Shown one piece after another: positions 17,054 to 25,195 of a DNA stretch of 64,000 bases (the first letter of the stretch is position 1; each line of letters opens with the position of its first letter). The stretch is taken from assembly GCA_902362715.1 (NCBI GenBank), contig CABIXN010000010.1, positions 2,501 through 66,500 of the forward strand, written 5' to 3'. This stretch comes from Lachnospiraceae bacterium (GTDB taxonomy: Bacteria > Bacillota > Clostridia > Lachnospirales > Lachnospiraceae). The translations under genes and the position numbers were made by a program. The notes under the pieces were generated by a model. The model saw only the letters and a list, made by a program, of their open reading frames with translations. It made no database searches and was not told the DNA's origin.

Positions 17054-17866
17054 CTACTCTTTCCAGGGATCTTTCGCCTCCAGATACGCCATATACTCTT
17101 CTAGTGTAAAATCATTATATTGATAGGAATATTCTATCTGATCTTCTTTTGTAGGTTTATGCAGCGCATGCATCCTAGAACCCTCAAATGTATCATATGC
17201 CTCCGGCGGCTGCGGCCAGAATTTCCGCACCTTGTTAACGTCATACTCCTCACAAAATGACTTCACACGGTCCCCAAAACCTGGCATATCTTCAGGAATA
17301 AAATCATCATGAGGCTTCTGTTTTGTAAACGGTTCGCAGGTAGGACACATAATATCAGGCATAACCTGCAGATGCCAGATCTTCCAGTGTCCGTTCTCAA
17401 GAATAAAATCTGCCTGGAACTTTCCATACATCCAGTTTGGATCGTATTCACAGGCCGGATCTGCCGGATTGGCTTTGGCCGTCTCAGGACCAAAGGTCTG
17501 CCATTCCGCTTTGGCTGTCTTCCCGTCAGCGGCAACCTCTATCAACGGATTGTAGATGGGATGTTCACAATACCATCCTTTTCTGCCGTCCCCGGCGGCT
17601 TCCTCATGTCTGGCAATCCCCTCCACATAATTTTCATAAAGCCCTTCCGGACCGTGGTACTGTCCCCACATGGCAATTTCAATAGCCACACCTGGCGTTC
17701 TCATAGCAAACTGATCTAGACATTCTCTCTGGCGCCCCCCTGAGTGGTAGTAGTTGTAACGCGCCATTGTATTGGCGATCTCAGTCACTGCCTGGGCTCT
17801 GGCAAGCTCATGTTTCGTTATCCTTAGTTCTTTTTCCAGTCTTTCTAAACGTTCTTCAACAGTCAT
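17054..17866 (-). CDS. NTF2/SnoaL-like family protein
   Basis: 270 residues from the ATG at 17866 (AGGGAGG, 8 nt spacing). After an N-terminal coiled helix (VEERLERLEKELRITKHEL) comes an NTF2-like fold: EIANTMARYNYYHSGGRQRECLDQFA, then the beta strands AKAEWQTFGPE and FQADFILENGHWKIWHLQVMPDI. NTF2-like enzymes include SnoaL cyclases and the bile acid 7-alpha-dehydratase BaiE, but this protein is longer, with a C-terminal extension of about 90 residues rich in Asp, Pro and Trp. The reaction cannot be named. It is the first gene of an operon with two MFS transporters, with a LysR gene divergent to it, which suggests small-molecule catabolism. Confidence 0.75.
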   Translation of the reverse strand: MTVEERLERLEKELRITKHELARAQAVTEIANTMARYNYYHSGGRQRECLDQFAMRTPGVAIEIAMWGQYHGPEGLYENYVEGIARHEEAAGDGRKGWYCEHPIYNPLIEVAADGKTAKAEWQTFGPETAKANPADPACEYDPNWMYGKFQADFILENGHWKIWHLQVMPDIMCPTCEPFTKQKPHDDFIPEDMPGFGDRVKSFCEEYDVNKVRKFWPQPPEAYDTFEGSRMHALHKPTKEDQIEYSYQYNDFTLEEYMAYLEAKDPWKE

Positions 17867-18119
17867 TTGTCTTCCTCCCTGTATTCTTGCATCCCAATGC
17901 ATTCCATCCGCCAGTTTTGCTTTTAACTAACGTTGTAATAACATCATACCCGCTCTGACAGTTTCTGCATATTGAATAAAAGGGAGATCGTTGTTCCAAA
18001 ATTTCACGCTGGAATATCAGGTATCATTTCTTGAACCGACGGCTGTGATCTGTTATTTTAATGTTAATTACCTGCATCTTTTTAAACATTACTGACCCAA
18101 AAACAAGTACCCTAAAAAT

Positions 18120-18137
18120 CTGATTCACAGGAATCAG
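18120..18137. promoter_or_regulatory. Small hairpin in front of the lysR ribosome-binding site
   Basis: CTGATTC and GAATCAG pair perfectly around an ACAG loop, directly upstream of AAAGGAG of the following lysR gene. It could be an autoregulatory site or affect translation. The rest of the divergent intergenic region (17867-18155) is AT-rich and holds the promoters, which I could not place with certainty. Confidence 0.4.
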
Positions 18138-18155
18138 AAAGGAGCACATTTTATT

Positions 18156-19037
18156 ATGAATTTTGACCAGCTGGAATATTTTTTAAAATCTGCCAAATAC
18201 CAGAATCTGTCCCGGGCCGCAACAGAGCTTTATGTCAGTCATTCTGCCCTGAGCAAAAGCATAGCCGCTTTAGAGGCAGAGCTGAATACCCGTTTGTTTA
18301 TCCGGGATAAAAACACACTGCACCTTACTCCGGCCGGCAGATATCTGGTAGAACAGGGCACCTACATTCAAAAAATATGGCACAATACCAGACAGCAGAT
18401 TCACTTTGTGGAAAACTCCATCCAGGGCACTATCACCCTGTGTATGCCTCCGCTGTACGAAACTCAAATCTTTGCAACTCTGTCAAAAATCGGAATGGCA
18501 CACCCGGATATTAATTTTATTTTCAGCCATACAGAACCCTTACGCATTCCCGACATTCTGCAAAATAAACAGGCGGATATCGGTATTGGCTTTTCTTATC
18601 TGCTGCCCAAAGATATGGAAGATTTTACATGCAAGAACCTTTTTGAAGATTCCTTTTGTGTGATTGTAAACCCTACGCATCCCCTGGCCTTAAGAGATGT
18701 TGTCAGCCTGAAGGATCTGCAGAAAGAATGTATTATCTTTCCCCCAAGAGTCGGCACTATTAATACAGATATGGCACTGCTTGGCAAAATTGTAGAACTG
18801 TATTTCCCGAATTATTATAATGCAGACGGACTGGAAGACGTTTTTTTCCAGATCGGTATTAACCGCGGAGTCTCCATCCTCCCCAAAAGTACAATGCTTG
18901 GCCGGAATCTGGGCTTTAAACTGCTCCCTATTTCTGATGTGCTGGAAACTTTCTATGTCTGTCTGATCTTTAAAAAGGCAAATAAAAACCCTCTGCTTCC
19001 GCTGATCTTAGGCGCACTGCTGTCTACCTTTTCCTGA
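18156..19037 (+). CDS. LysR family transcriptional regulator
   Basis: 293 residues. The N-terminal winged helix is typical (NFDQLEYFLKSAKYQNLSRAATELYVSHSALSKSIAALE, then LTPAGRYL), followed by a LysR substrate-binding domain (TITLCMPPLYETQIFATL and later ADIGIGFSYLLP). It is divergent from the NTF2-like/MFS operon across a 290-bp region, the usual arrangement for a LysR protein that regulates its divergent neighbour. It converges on the flavoprotein gene across a shared terminator. Confidence 0.92.
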   Translation: MNFDQLEYFLKSAKYQNLSRAATELYVSHSALSKSIAALEAELNTRLFIRDKNTLHLTPAGRYLVEQGTYIQKIWHNTRQQIHFVENSIQGTITLCMPPLYETQIFATLSKIGMAHPDINFIFSHTEPLRIPDILQNKQADIGIGFSYLLPKDMEDFTCKNLFEDSFCVIVNPTHPLALRDVVSLKDLQKECIIFPPRVGTINTDMALLGKIVELYFPNYYNADGLEDVFFQIGINRGVSILPKSTMLGRNLGFKLLPISDVLETFYVCLIFKKANKNPLLPLILGALLSTFS

Positions 19038-19058
19038 TCTTTATCCGGCCGCTAAAAC

Positions 19059-19094
19059 AGAGGGTGCCCCGCACAGACAGGAACACCCTCTTTA
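19059..19094. terminator. Bidirectional terminator between lysR and the flavoprotein gene
   Basis: Stem AGAGGGTG (19059-19066) and CACCCTCT (19084-19091), followed by a short T stretch on the plus strand and by mixed A/T on the other. It lies exactly between two convergent stop codons (19037 and 19098). Confidence 0.65.
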
Positions 19095-19097
19095 AAC

Positions 19098-21044
19098 TTA
19101 TGCCAAATCAATGGCCGCATGATAGCCGGTTTCTACTGCGTCCACGATTCTTCCGCTTCTGACGCAGTCTCCTACCGGAACTACATCATAGCAATATTTT
19201 TTCATTTCTTCTGTGACGGATGTATCCGCCCGCAGACCAACACAGTATATCACTGTGTCCGCATCAAACAGTATCTCCTTTCCATCTTCACAGACTGCCT
19301 TTACTCCCTGGTCCGTGACCTCTGTCACCTTCGTATTCACATGCCCCAAAATAGGCCGCTCTGCCCAGTAAGCCTGCATACCAAAATGATGAAACGGATT
19401 GTCCTCCGGTGCAAGCTCCGGTCCCATTTCCAGTACGTCCACCAAATGTCCGGTATTGGCCAGATGCGCACCTACTTCACAGCCCACCAGCCCTCCGCCG
19501 ATAATTACAACTTTTTTTCCCACCTTTTCCGGCTGAAAGTATGCATCCACGGCATACATAACATTTTCTTTTTGAATCCCCGGAATATCCGGAATTATCG
19601 GTTTTGCACCCACTGCCACAATAATTGCATCCGGCTGCACCTTCTGAACAAGTTCCTTGCCGGCCTTTGTATTCATCCGGATATCAATCTCTCTTTTTGA
19701 CACCTGTCGAATCAAATAGTCCTTATATTTTTTTAGCTGCACTTTAATCGAATCATAATCTGCAAATTTAATGGCTCCGCCCAATTCCGGACTTTGTTCC
19801 GCAAGTATGACCCTGTGTCCTCTGTCCGCTGCAGTCATGGCAGCTTTCATGCCGGCAATACCTCCCCCGACGATTAGAACTTTTCTTGAACAGTCAGCTG
19901 GCGGTATCAATCTTGTCCGGTGCTCGTGAGCCATATGAGGATTTACCATACATTTTGCCTCAAAAAAGGCCGTCTTATTGGAGCCAAGACAATGATTACA
20001 TCTTAAGCACGGCACAATATCCTCTTCCTGATTTCTGCGGACTTTATTTGGAAGCTGAGGATCTGCCATCAGCGCCCTGGCCATGGCCACTACATCTGCC
20101 TTTCCTTCCGCCAGAAATCCTTCTGCCACCTCCGGTGATACAATTCCGCCCATCACTACAACCAGAGGTTTTACACCGGCTTCTTTCATTGCCTGCGCAT
20201 ACTGAATATTTAAACCTTCCGGCTGAAAACATACTTCCTGGGTCAGATATGCTTTATCCGGTCCGCACCCGGCTGAAATATGTACAAAGTCCATCAGATC
20301 ACCGCATTCCTGCACAAAGTAAATGCTTTCCTCTATGTTTTTTCCATCCTCACAGTGATCCACCGCTGAAATACGCATTTCAATTAAAAACTCTTCACCA
20401 CACAATTCTCTGATCCTTTGCAGAATCATCTTTGGAAAACGAATCCGGTTCTGTGGACTGCCCCCCCACCGGTCTGTCCGGCGGTTAAAGTGCGGCGACA
20501 TAAACTGGTTGATCAGCATTTCATGACCCCCGTGAACCATACACATCTGAAACCCGCAGTCCTTTAAAAACTTTGCAATATTGGCATAATATGTAATGGC
20601 ATCATCAATCATTTTTTCCGTCATCTGAACAACCTTTACTCCATCAGGACGGATAAATCCCATGGAGCTCATAGGCGGCGTATTGCTGTTTTCTGCCAGA
20701 CCGGCCATAAACCCCGCATGATTGATTTCTGCAGATGCCACACAGCCATGCTCTTTGATGGCAGTTGCCAGCTCCGTGAACGCCATATCCGTAAAGCAAT
20801 TGGTAAAATATCGGTTAAAATGTCCTCCGTTATCACCGTATCCTCCCGGACCGGTAATATTTCCCTGAGTCACCTGCGCCGCACCGCCCCGGGCCTTCTC
20901 TTCCATATATGCAATCCCCAGATCATTGGGGGCGCCATATGTTACATGGGACAGGGCACACGGCGGCAGAAAAATATGGTTTTTAAAATCAATTCCCTTT
21001 ACCGAAAAAGGCGCCATTAAATGTGGATACTTTTGTTTTATCAT
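19098..21044 (-). CDS. FMN/FAD/4Fe-4S NADH:flavin oxidoreductase (old yellow enzyme / 2,4-dienoyl-CoA reductase family)
   Basis: 648 residues from the ATG at 21044 (GGAGG, 6 nt spacing; an ATG two codons upstream abuts that site). An FMN-binding TIM barrel (1 to about 340) is followed by the Fe-S motif C346, C349, C352, C365. An FAD domain (GGGIAG, 393-398) and an inserted NAD domain (GGGLVG, 516-521) follow. Relatives include 2,4-dienoyl-CoA reductase, BaiCD/BaiH and daidzein or flavonoid reductases. In the barrel motif HGGHEMLINQF (171-181) Met176 stands where dienoyl-CoA reductase has its proton-donor Tyr, so a different substrate is likely. It probably reduces an activated C=C bond of an aromatic or enone substrate. 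It is monocistronic. Confidence 0.88.
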   Translation of the reverse strand: MIKQKYPHLMAPFSVKGIDFKNHIFLPPCALSHVTYGAPNDLGIAYMEEKARGGAAQVTQGNITGPGGYGDNGGHFNRYFTNCFTDMAFTELATAIKEHGCVASAEINHAGFMAGLAENSNTPPMSSMGFIRPDGVKVVQMTEKMIDDAITYYANIAKFLKDCGFQMCMVHGGHEMLINQFMSPHFNRRTDRWGGSPQNRIRFPKMILQRIRELCGEEFLIEMRISAVDHCEDGKNIEESIYFVQECGDLMDFVHISAGCGPDKAYLTQEVCFQPEGLNIQYAQAMKEAGVKPLVVVMGGIVSPEVAEGFLAEGKADVVAMARALMADPQLPNKVRRNQEEDIVPCLRCNHCLGSNKTAFFEAKCMVNPHMAHEHRTRLIPPADCSRKVLIVGGGIAGMKAAMTAADRGHRVILAEQSPELGGAIKFADYDSIKVQLKKYKDYLIRQVSKREIDIRMNTKAGKELVQKVQPDAIIVAVGAKPIIPDIPGIQKENVMYAVDAYFQPEKVGKKVVIIGGGLVGCEVGAHLANTGHLVDVLEMGPELAPEDNPFHHFGMQAYWAERPILGHVNTKVTEVTDQGVKAVCEDGKEILFDADTVIYCVGLRADTSVTEEMKKYCYDVVPVGDCVRSGRIVDAVETGYHAAIDLA

Positions 21045-21168
21045 ACTCATCCTCCATCTTATTTTGTTTTACAGTAACCGTCTGCATTGGGATGCCTGGT
21101 TTTGTATCATCAAAATCTCTGATGGTATGTCTATATGATAAAAAGGTTTCTCCACATTGTAAATTGAC

Positions 21169-21214
21169 AAAAACTGACGGCACTGTTCCTAAAAGAAACA
21201 GTCCGTCAGTTTTT
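21169..21214. terminator. Strong 18-bp terminator hairpin at the etfA remnant
   Basis: The outer stem is AAAAACTGACGG (21169-21180) with CCGTCAGTTTTT (21203-21214). The inner stem is ACTGTT (21182-21187) with AACAGT (21197-21202), with one bulged base. A T-run follows in both directions. The stop codon of the etfA remnant lies in the loop, so this was probably the terminator of the lost etf operon. Confidence 0.75.
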
Positions 21215-21305
21215 CCATAACTTCATACATATCACCTGTAATACAGACATCTGCCATCTTGAAAATCGGTGCCTTTTTATCTGTATTAACAGCAATTATT
21301 TTTTA
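21189..21305 (-). pseudogene. 3' remnant of electron transfer flavoprotein subunit alpha (etfA)
   Basis: Reading the minus strand gives about 36 codons ending at TAG (21189-21191). The segment IIAVNTDKKAPIFKMAD followed by VCITGDMYEVMEKL matches the strongly conserved EtfA C-terminus (typically AINTD..APIFK.ADYGIVGDL..V). An in-frame TAA just upstream and the lack of any further EtfA sequence show that the gene is truncated. EtfA normally carries FAD and passes electrons in ETF complexes. It lies between tRNA-Ser and the flavoprotein reductase and still carries its terminator. Identification is from memory of the family motif. Confidence 0.75.
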
Positions 21306-21375
21306 CATTCTGGAGGACAAAAAACATATTGACGCATCTTCATATTACTTTTATAATAATAAAGATATTGATTCT

Positions 21376-21464
21376 GGAGGAGTACCCAAGTGGCTGAAGG
21401 GTCTGGCTTCGAACACCAGTAGGTCGGCAGTACCGGCGCAAGGGTTCAAATCCCTTCTCCTCCG
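21376..21464 (+). tRNA. tRNA-Ser(CGA)
   Basis: 89-nt class II tRNA. Acceptor GGAGGAG pairs with CTCCTCC. The D stem is CCC/GGG. The anticodon stem CTGGC/ACCAG has a C-A mismatch next to the loop TTCGAAC (anticodon CGA). The long variable arm stem is GTCGG/CCGGC and the T arm AAGGG-TTCAAAT-CCCTT. The discriminator base is G, as expected for tRNA-Ser. CCA is not encoded. It reads UCG codons. Confidence 0.93.
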
Positions 21465-21536
21465 CTTTATGCGCTTACAGAACACCAGCATTCTGTAACA
21501 CTAAAACAGCTGCCGGCAAAAACCGGCAGCCAATTT

Positions 21537-23717
21537 TTATGAATAATATTTCTTTTTTCTAATAATTACAGCAGCTCCCAACGCGGCGGCAGCTGTAATG
21601 CATCCCCAGAGCGCTGGTTTATTCCCATAGTCATCTGTTCTTGGACTTGTATCCTTTTTTAATTTATCTTGTGCGGTCTGATCTGCTCCTGAACCTTCTG
21701 ACATACCAGGATTCTTATTATCTGACAGCTCGTCCGATGGATGTTTTCCCGGATCTTTCTGATCGCCGCCGGTATTGTCCTCTGGCTGATCTGTTGTCCC
21801 CGGTGTTTTATCTCCATCTTCATTTTCTGACGGTTCTTTTTCCGGAACAGTCTCTGTTACAAACTGATACCCAATCTTGGCATCTGCATTTCCTCTAGGC
21901 GCAGATACTAAAGATATCTCCAAGCCGCCTTTTAGGTCCTCTTTTGAAATCAGGGTTCCTTCTGTATAAGGCTCTCCTCCCAGGCTCAGCTGATAGCTTC
22001 CTTCACCGTTCTGCCCGGCTTTTTCAAAAGATACTGATTCCGTGTCAGAAGAAAGCCGTATCTGTGTATGGTCTGACAAAAGCCTGCTACTGTCTATCAG
22101 CCTGCCCTCTGCGTCAAAGCAGTCCATATTTAACATCAGCTCCGGAACTGTTTCCTGATTTTCTGTAAATACTTTGATTTCTGCATTTCCAAATTTCATT
22201 CCATTTACGCCAGGTATTTCATAAATATCCTCTGCCACAAGCTCTCCGGTGCCTTCCTCTTCTTGCAGCAGATACGACTGCCCGGGTTCTATGACCACGT
22301 CCTGCTTATATGGCAAACCATATAATTCTGATACGTCTTTGCCAAAGCCACTTTCAATATTTATAAAATAACCGTCTCTTCCCTTTACAAATTCAGTTAC
22401 TGCAAAACGCTCCCCTTTTTTCAGCGCAACAGATTTATCTAGAACGATCGTATGGTAGCCGCCGTATTCCACTGTTTCAATCTGTTCATACACAAGTTGT
22501 CCATCCAAAAGCTCCTGTCCGTCACTCAGCTTGTAAATCCGGATTTCCACCTCACTGCCGGGATTTCTTGTTATCGCTGACACTGCCGTCAGGATTTCAT
22601 CCTGTTCTGACACAAAGACATTTCCCATCCCGATTTTTATATTTACTGGATTTGGTCTAAATAAACTGGCAGTCCCGAGATAATCATATTGATAATTATG
22701 GTCATACTCATACAGATCATTTTCCGGCTGGTCTATATGAAACACTGTAAAATCACAAAGAGATTGATCATAGTAGGAAATATAAAAATATCCTTCCTCT
22801 CCCCAGTCACTTCCCCAGCTGTTTTTTGCAATCCATGCACCGTCGCCTTCCGGCTTAATGGAGAAATTATCTCTGGAATAATTGTCATCCCATCCCACAA
22901 CGGAAATTTCATGATTCGCCGGCATATAAGTATTCATATATTGAGAGCTTGTTTCCCCATTCCAATATGTATTTCCCTCAGGCTGGCCCGGAAGATTTTG
23001 CTCAGCATTGTAAGACATGTCAATAACGCCGTACTGCATCATCATCTGTTTTATATTGTTCATGGCTGCTGTATCCAGATGATACCCGGTTTTATTTACT
23101 TCGTCATCAAACACCGCAGGACCCGGCAGATAATCTGCATTCTGCAGGTGTCCCACAGATTCATTTCTCAGCGCTGCATCTACTGTCCAGGGCGCTTCAT
23201 AAGGCGCCGCCTCTTCCGGTACGACTCCGCCCCAGGAAGACAGCAGACTGTTTGTCATATCTGCATTTCCTCCTAAATCCAAGCCGTTTTCCACCTGTAA
23301 AAGATTCATCCCTTCCCCCTGGTACAGAGAATAAACAAAATGTTCCAAATGAAGTTCAGATAAGTCATCGCTGTTTCCCATATAAGATTCGATGGCCGAC
23401 ATCGCTCCAAAAGTCCAGCAGCTCCCGTAAGGAGACTGGTCTTTTACAGGTGTTACCCGCCCCTCATCCCGCAGATCATACTTTTCCGGCAAAGAAACAT
23501 ATGGCTGAACCATGTGTTTCGGATAATTATAGTAAGACTGGTCAAAACTGCCCGGAATCTTTCCTCCGCTGTAATCCTCTGCAGGCAGTTTGGCAATTTC
23601 CAGTTGGAAATCCGGACTGCTTTTTGCAGCCATCGCATGAATCGGAATTAACGAAATTCCCAGAATCGCTGCCGACATCGCCGCAATCATTTTTTTGCAG
23701 CTAACATTCTTTTTCAT
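21537..23717 (-). CDS. Surface-anchored papain-like (C1) cysteine protease with lectin-like domain
   Basis: 726 residues. A signal peptide ends near AMA (residue 30). The C1 peptidase domain (about 75-325) keeps the oxyanion Gln94, catalytic Cys100 (TPVKDQSPYGSCWTFGA), the His region ANHEISVVGWDDNY and the Asn region WIAKNSWGSDWGEEGYFYISYYD. A lectin-like beta domain follows (about 330-490), then a beta domain, a Pro/Asp/Glu/Asn-rich linker (about 615-695) and a sorting-signal-like end: SPRTDD, a hydrophobic helix and RKKKYYS. It should be secreted, tethered to the cell wall or membrane, and cut extracellular proteins or peptides. It stands alone, with no operon partner. Confidence 0.88.
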   Translation of the reverse strand: MKKNVSCKKMIAAMSAAILGISLIPIHAMAAKSSPDFQLEIAKLPAEDYSGGKIPGSFDQSYYNYPKHMVQPYVSLPEKYDLRDEGRVTPVKDQSPYGSCWTFGAMSAIESYMGNSDDLSELHLEHFVYSLYQGEGMNLLQVENGLDLGGNADMTNSLLSSWGGVVPEEAAPYEAPWTVDAALRNESVGHLQNADYLPGPAVFDDEVNKTGYHLDTAAMNNIKQMMMQYGVIDMSYNAEQNLPGQPEGNTYWNGETSSQYMNTYMPANHEISVVGWDDNYSRDNFSIKPEGDGAWIAKNSWGSDWGEEGYFYISYYDQSLCDFTVFHIDQPENDLYEYDHNYQYDYLGTASLFRPNPVNIKIGMGNVFVSEQDEILTAVSAITRNPGSEVEIRIYKLSDGQELLDGQLVYEQIETVEYGGYHTIVLDKSVALKKGERFAVTEFVKGRDGYFINIESGFGKDVSELYGLPYKQDVVIEPGQSYLLQEEEGTGELVAEDIYEIPGVNGMKFGNAEIKVFTENQETVPELMLNMDCFDAEGRLIDSSRLLSDHTQIRLSSDTESVSFEKAGQNGEGSYQLSLGGEPYTEGTLISKEDLKGGLEISLVSAPRGNADAKIGYQFVTETVPEKEPSENEDGDKTPGTTDQPEDNTGGDQKDPGKHPSDELSDNKNPGMSEGSGADQTAQDKLKKDTSPRTDDYGNKPALWGCITAAAALGAAVIIRKKKYYS

Positions 23718-23985
23718 TTACTCAAATTCTCCCTTCTTTGATTTGTCCTCTGGAATCTCTTGAAGACTCATTTATTGTATCATACTCTCTGTTTTTTTAA
23801 TATTTAATTTTTCTTATTTCCTGTATATTTTTCTTTTTGTCAGTCAAATAAAAAAATTTCTATATCTAATATTTTTCCAAAAAAATTACATTTTATATAA
23901 GACTTTATCACAGATAATATAATTTTTTTACATTATAATAGGCCCAACAACTAGATTAAGTCTAATAGTAAAAGGAGAACGGAAT

Positions 23986-24999
23986 ATGAAACAGAATATG
24001 ACAAAATGGGTAGATGATATACTTGCTGCTGATCAGAAAAAAGGATTTCTTGTATTATCATTCCCTGCTATCCAGAAAATGGGCATTACCGTGAAGGAAT
24101 TAATTGCATCCAGCGATTTACAAGCGGAAGCAATGAAAATTGTTGCTGATTCAACACCGGAAGCTGCTGCTGCTGTCAGCATGATGGACCTTTCTCTAGA
24201 GGCAGAAGCCTTTGGTTCTACTGTACACTTCTCTGATGACGAAGTACCTACAGTAACTGGAAGTATCGTTAATTCCGAGGAAGATGCCGACGCTTTAAAG
24301 GTTCCGGAACTTGGAGCGGGCCGTACACAGATCTATATTGACGCTATTGAAAAATCTGTAAAGCTGATTAACGACAGACCGGTCTTTGCCGGAGTTATTG
24401 GTCCCTTTTCACTGGCAGGAAGACTGATGGACGTTTCCGAAGCAATGATTTACTGTTACGATGAACCGGATATGGTACATACTGTACTGGAAAAGGTTTC
24501 TGAATTCCTGATCAATTATATTAATGCTTATAAAGCAGTAGGCGCTAACGGTGTATTAATGGCAGAACCTCTTGCAGGGCTCTTATCACCGGCACTGGAA
24601 GAAGAATTTTCCTGTGAATATGTAAAGAAAATTATCGCGGCAACACAGACAGACGATTTTCTTGTAGGCTACCATAACTGCGGCAACTGTACCATCCAGC
24701 AGATTGATTCTATCGTACAGAACGGCTGCCGTGTTCTTCACTTTGGCAACGCTATTGATATGTCTGAAATGATGAAACACATTCCTGAAAATATCATTGC
24801 AATGGGTAATGTAGATCCTGCCGGCCAGTTCCGCAATGGAACACCGGAATCCGTAAAGGCCAATACAATAGAACTTCTGGAAAAATGCGGTTCTTACAAA
24901 AACTTTGTGGTTTCCTCCGGATGCGATATCCCGCCGCTTTCCAGCTGGGATAATATCCAGGCATTCTTCGATGGAATCAACGAATTCTACGGTAAATAA
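23986..24999 (+). CDS. URO-D family methyltransferase (corrinoid / methylcobamide type)
   Basis: 337 residues of the uroporphyrinogen decarboxylase superfamily. The Zn-binding pattern of MtaA/MtbA-like methylcobamide methyltransferases is visible: H230 and C232 in GYHNCGNC, and C313 in SSGCDIPP. Other landmarks are GVIGPFSLAGRLMDV and NGVLMAEPLAGLLSP. Such proteins move methyl groups between corrinoid proteins and a thiol or tetrahydrofolate acceptor, for example during O-demethylation of plant methoxy-aromatics. True HemE is unlikely because no haem pathway is nearby and the Zn motif is present. No corrinoid protein gene is in the window. It starts with an AAAGGAG site and converges on the PhlG-like gene. 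Confidence 0.85.
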   Translation: MKQNMTKWVDDILAADQKKGFLVLSFPAIQKMGITVKELIASSDLQAEAMKIVADSTPEAAAAVSMMDLSLEAEAFGSTVHFSDDEVPTVTGSIVNSEEDADALKVPELGAGRTQIYIDAIEKSVKLINDRPVFAGVIGPFSLAGRLMDVSEAMIYCYDEPDMVHTVLEKVSEFLINYINAYKAVGANGVLMAEPLAGLLSPALEEEFSCEYVKKIIAATQTDDFLVGYHNCGNCTIQQIDSIVQNGCRVLHFGNAIDMSEMMKHIPENIIAMGNVDPAGQFRNGTPESVKANTIELLEKCGSYKNFVVSSGCDIPPLSSWDNIQAFFDGINEFYGK

Positions 25000-25072
25000 A
25001 TTTCATTAAATCCGTCTTTTTCAGAAAATATAATCAAGTATACTTAACAAAGGCTATGCTGTTCAAAACAGA

Positions 25073-25136
25073 ATAACCCATATCCTATAATGACACTTGC
25101 TTAAAGACCGTGTCAAACTATAAGATATGGGTTACT
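25073..25136. repeat. Long interrupted inverted repeat between convergent genes
   Basis: AACCCATATC (25075-25084) pairs with GATATGGGTT (25124-25133), and TGACAC with GTGTCA further in, around a 13-nt loop. No clear T-run follows, so it may be a factor-assisted terminator for both convergent genes or a small mobile palindrome. Confidence 0.6.
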
Positions 25137-25195
25137 CCGTTTCCATAAAAGACCTTATATATACCTATACATATTAGATAAAACTTCCTGATTTC

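Noticed and set aside
17054..17866. Reading the NTF2-like gene as a bacterial chalcone isomerase
   Set aside because: The length is similar, but the sequence does not resemble the Eubacterium ramulus enzyme as I remember it; NTF2-like features fit better.
21259..21498. 79-codon plus-strand frame across the tRNA
   Set aside because: It runs through the tRNA-Ser gene and has no ribosome-binding site; its translation reflects the tRNA sequence.
23986..24999. Reading the gene as hemE (uroporphyrinogen decarboxylase)
   Set aside because: The protein has the His-x-Cys and late Cys zinc motif of methylcobamide methyltransferases, and no haem genes are nearby.
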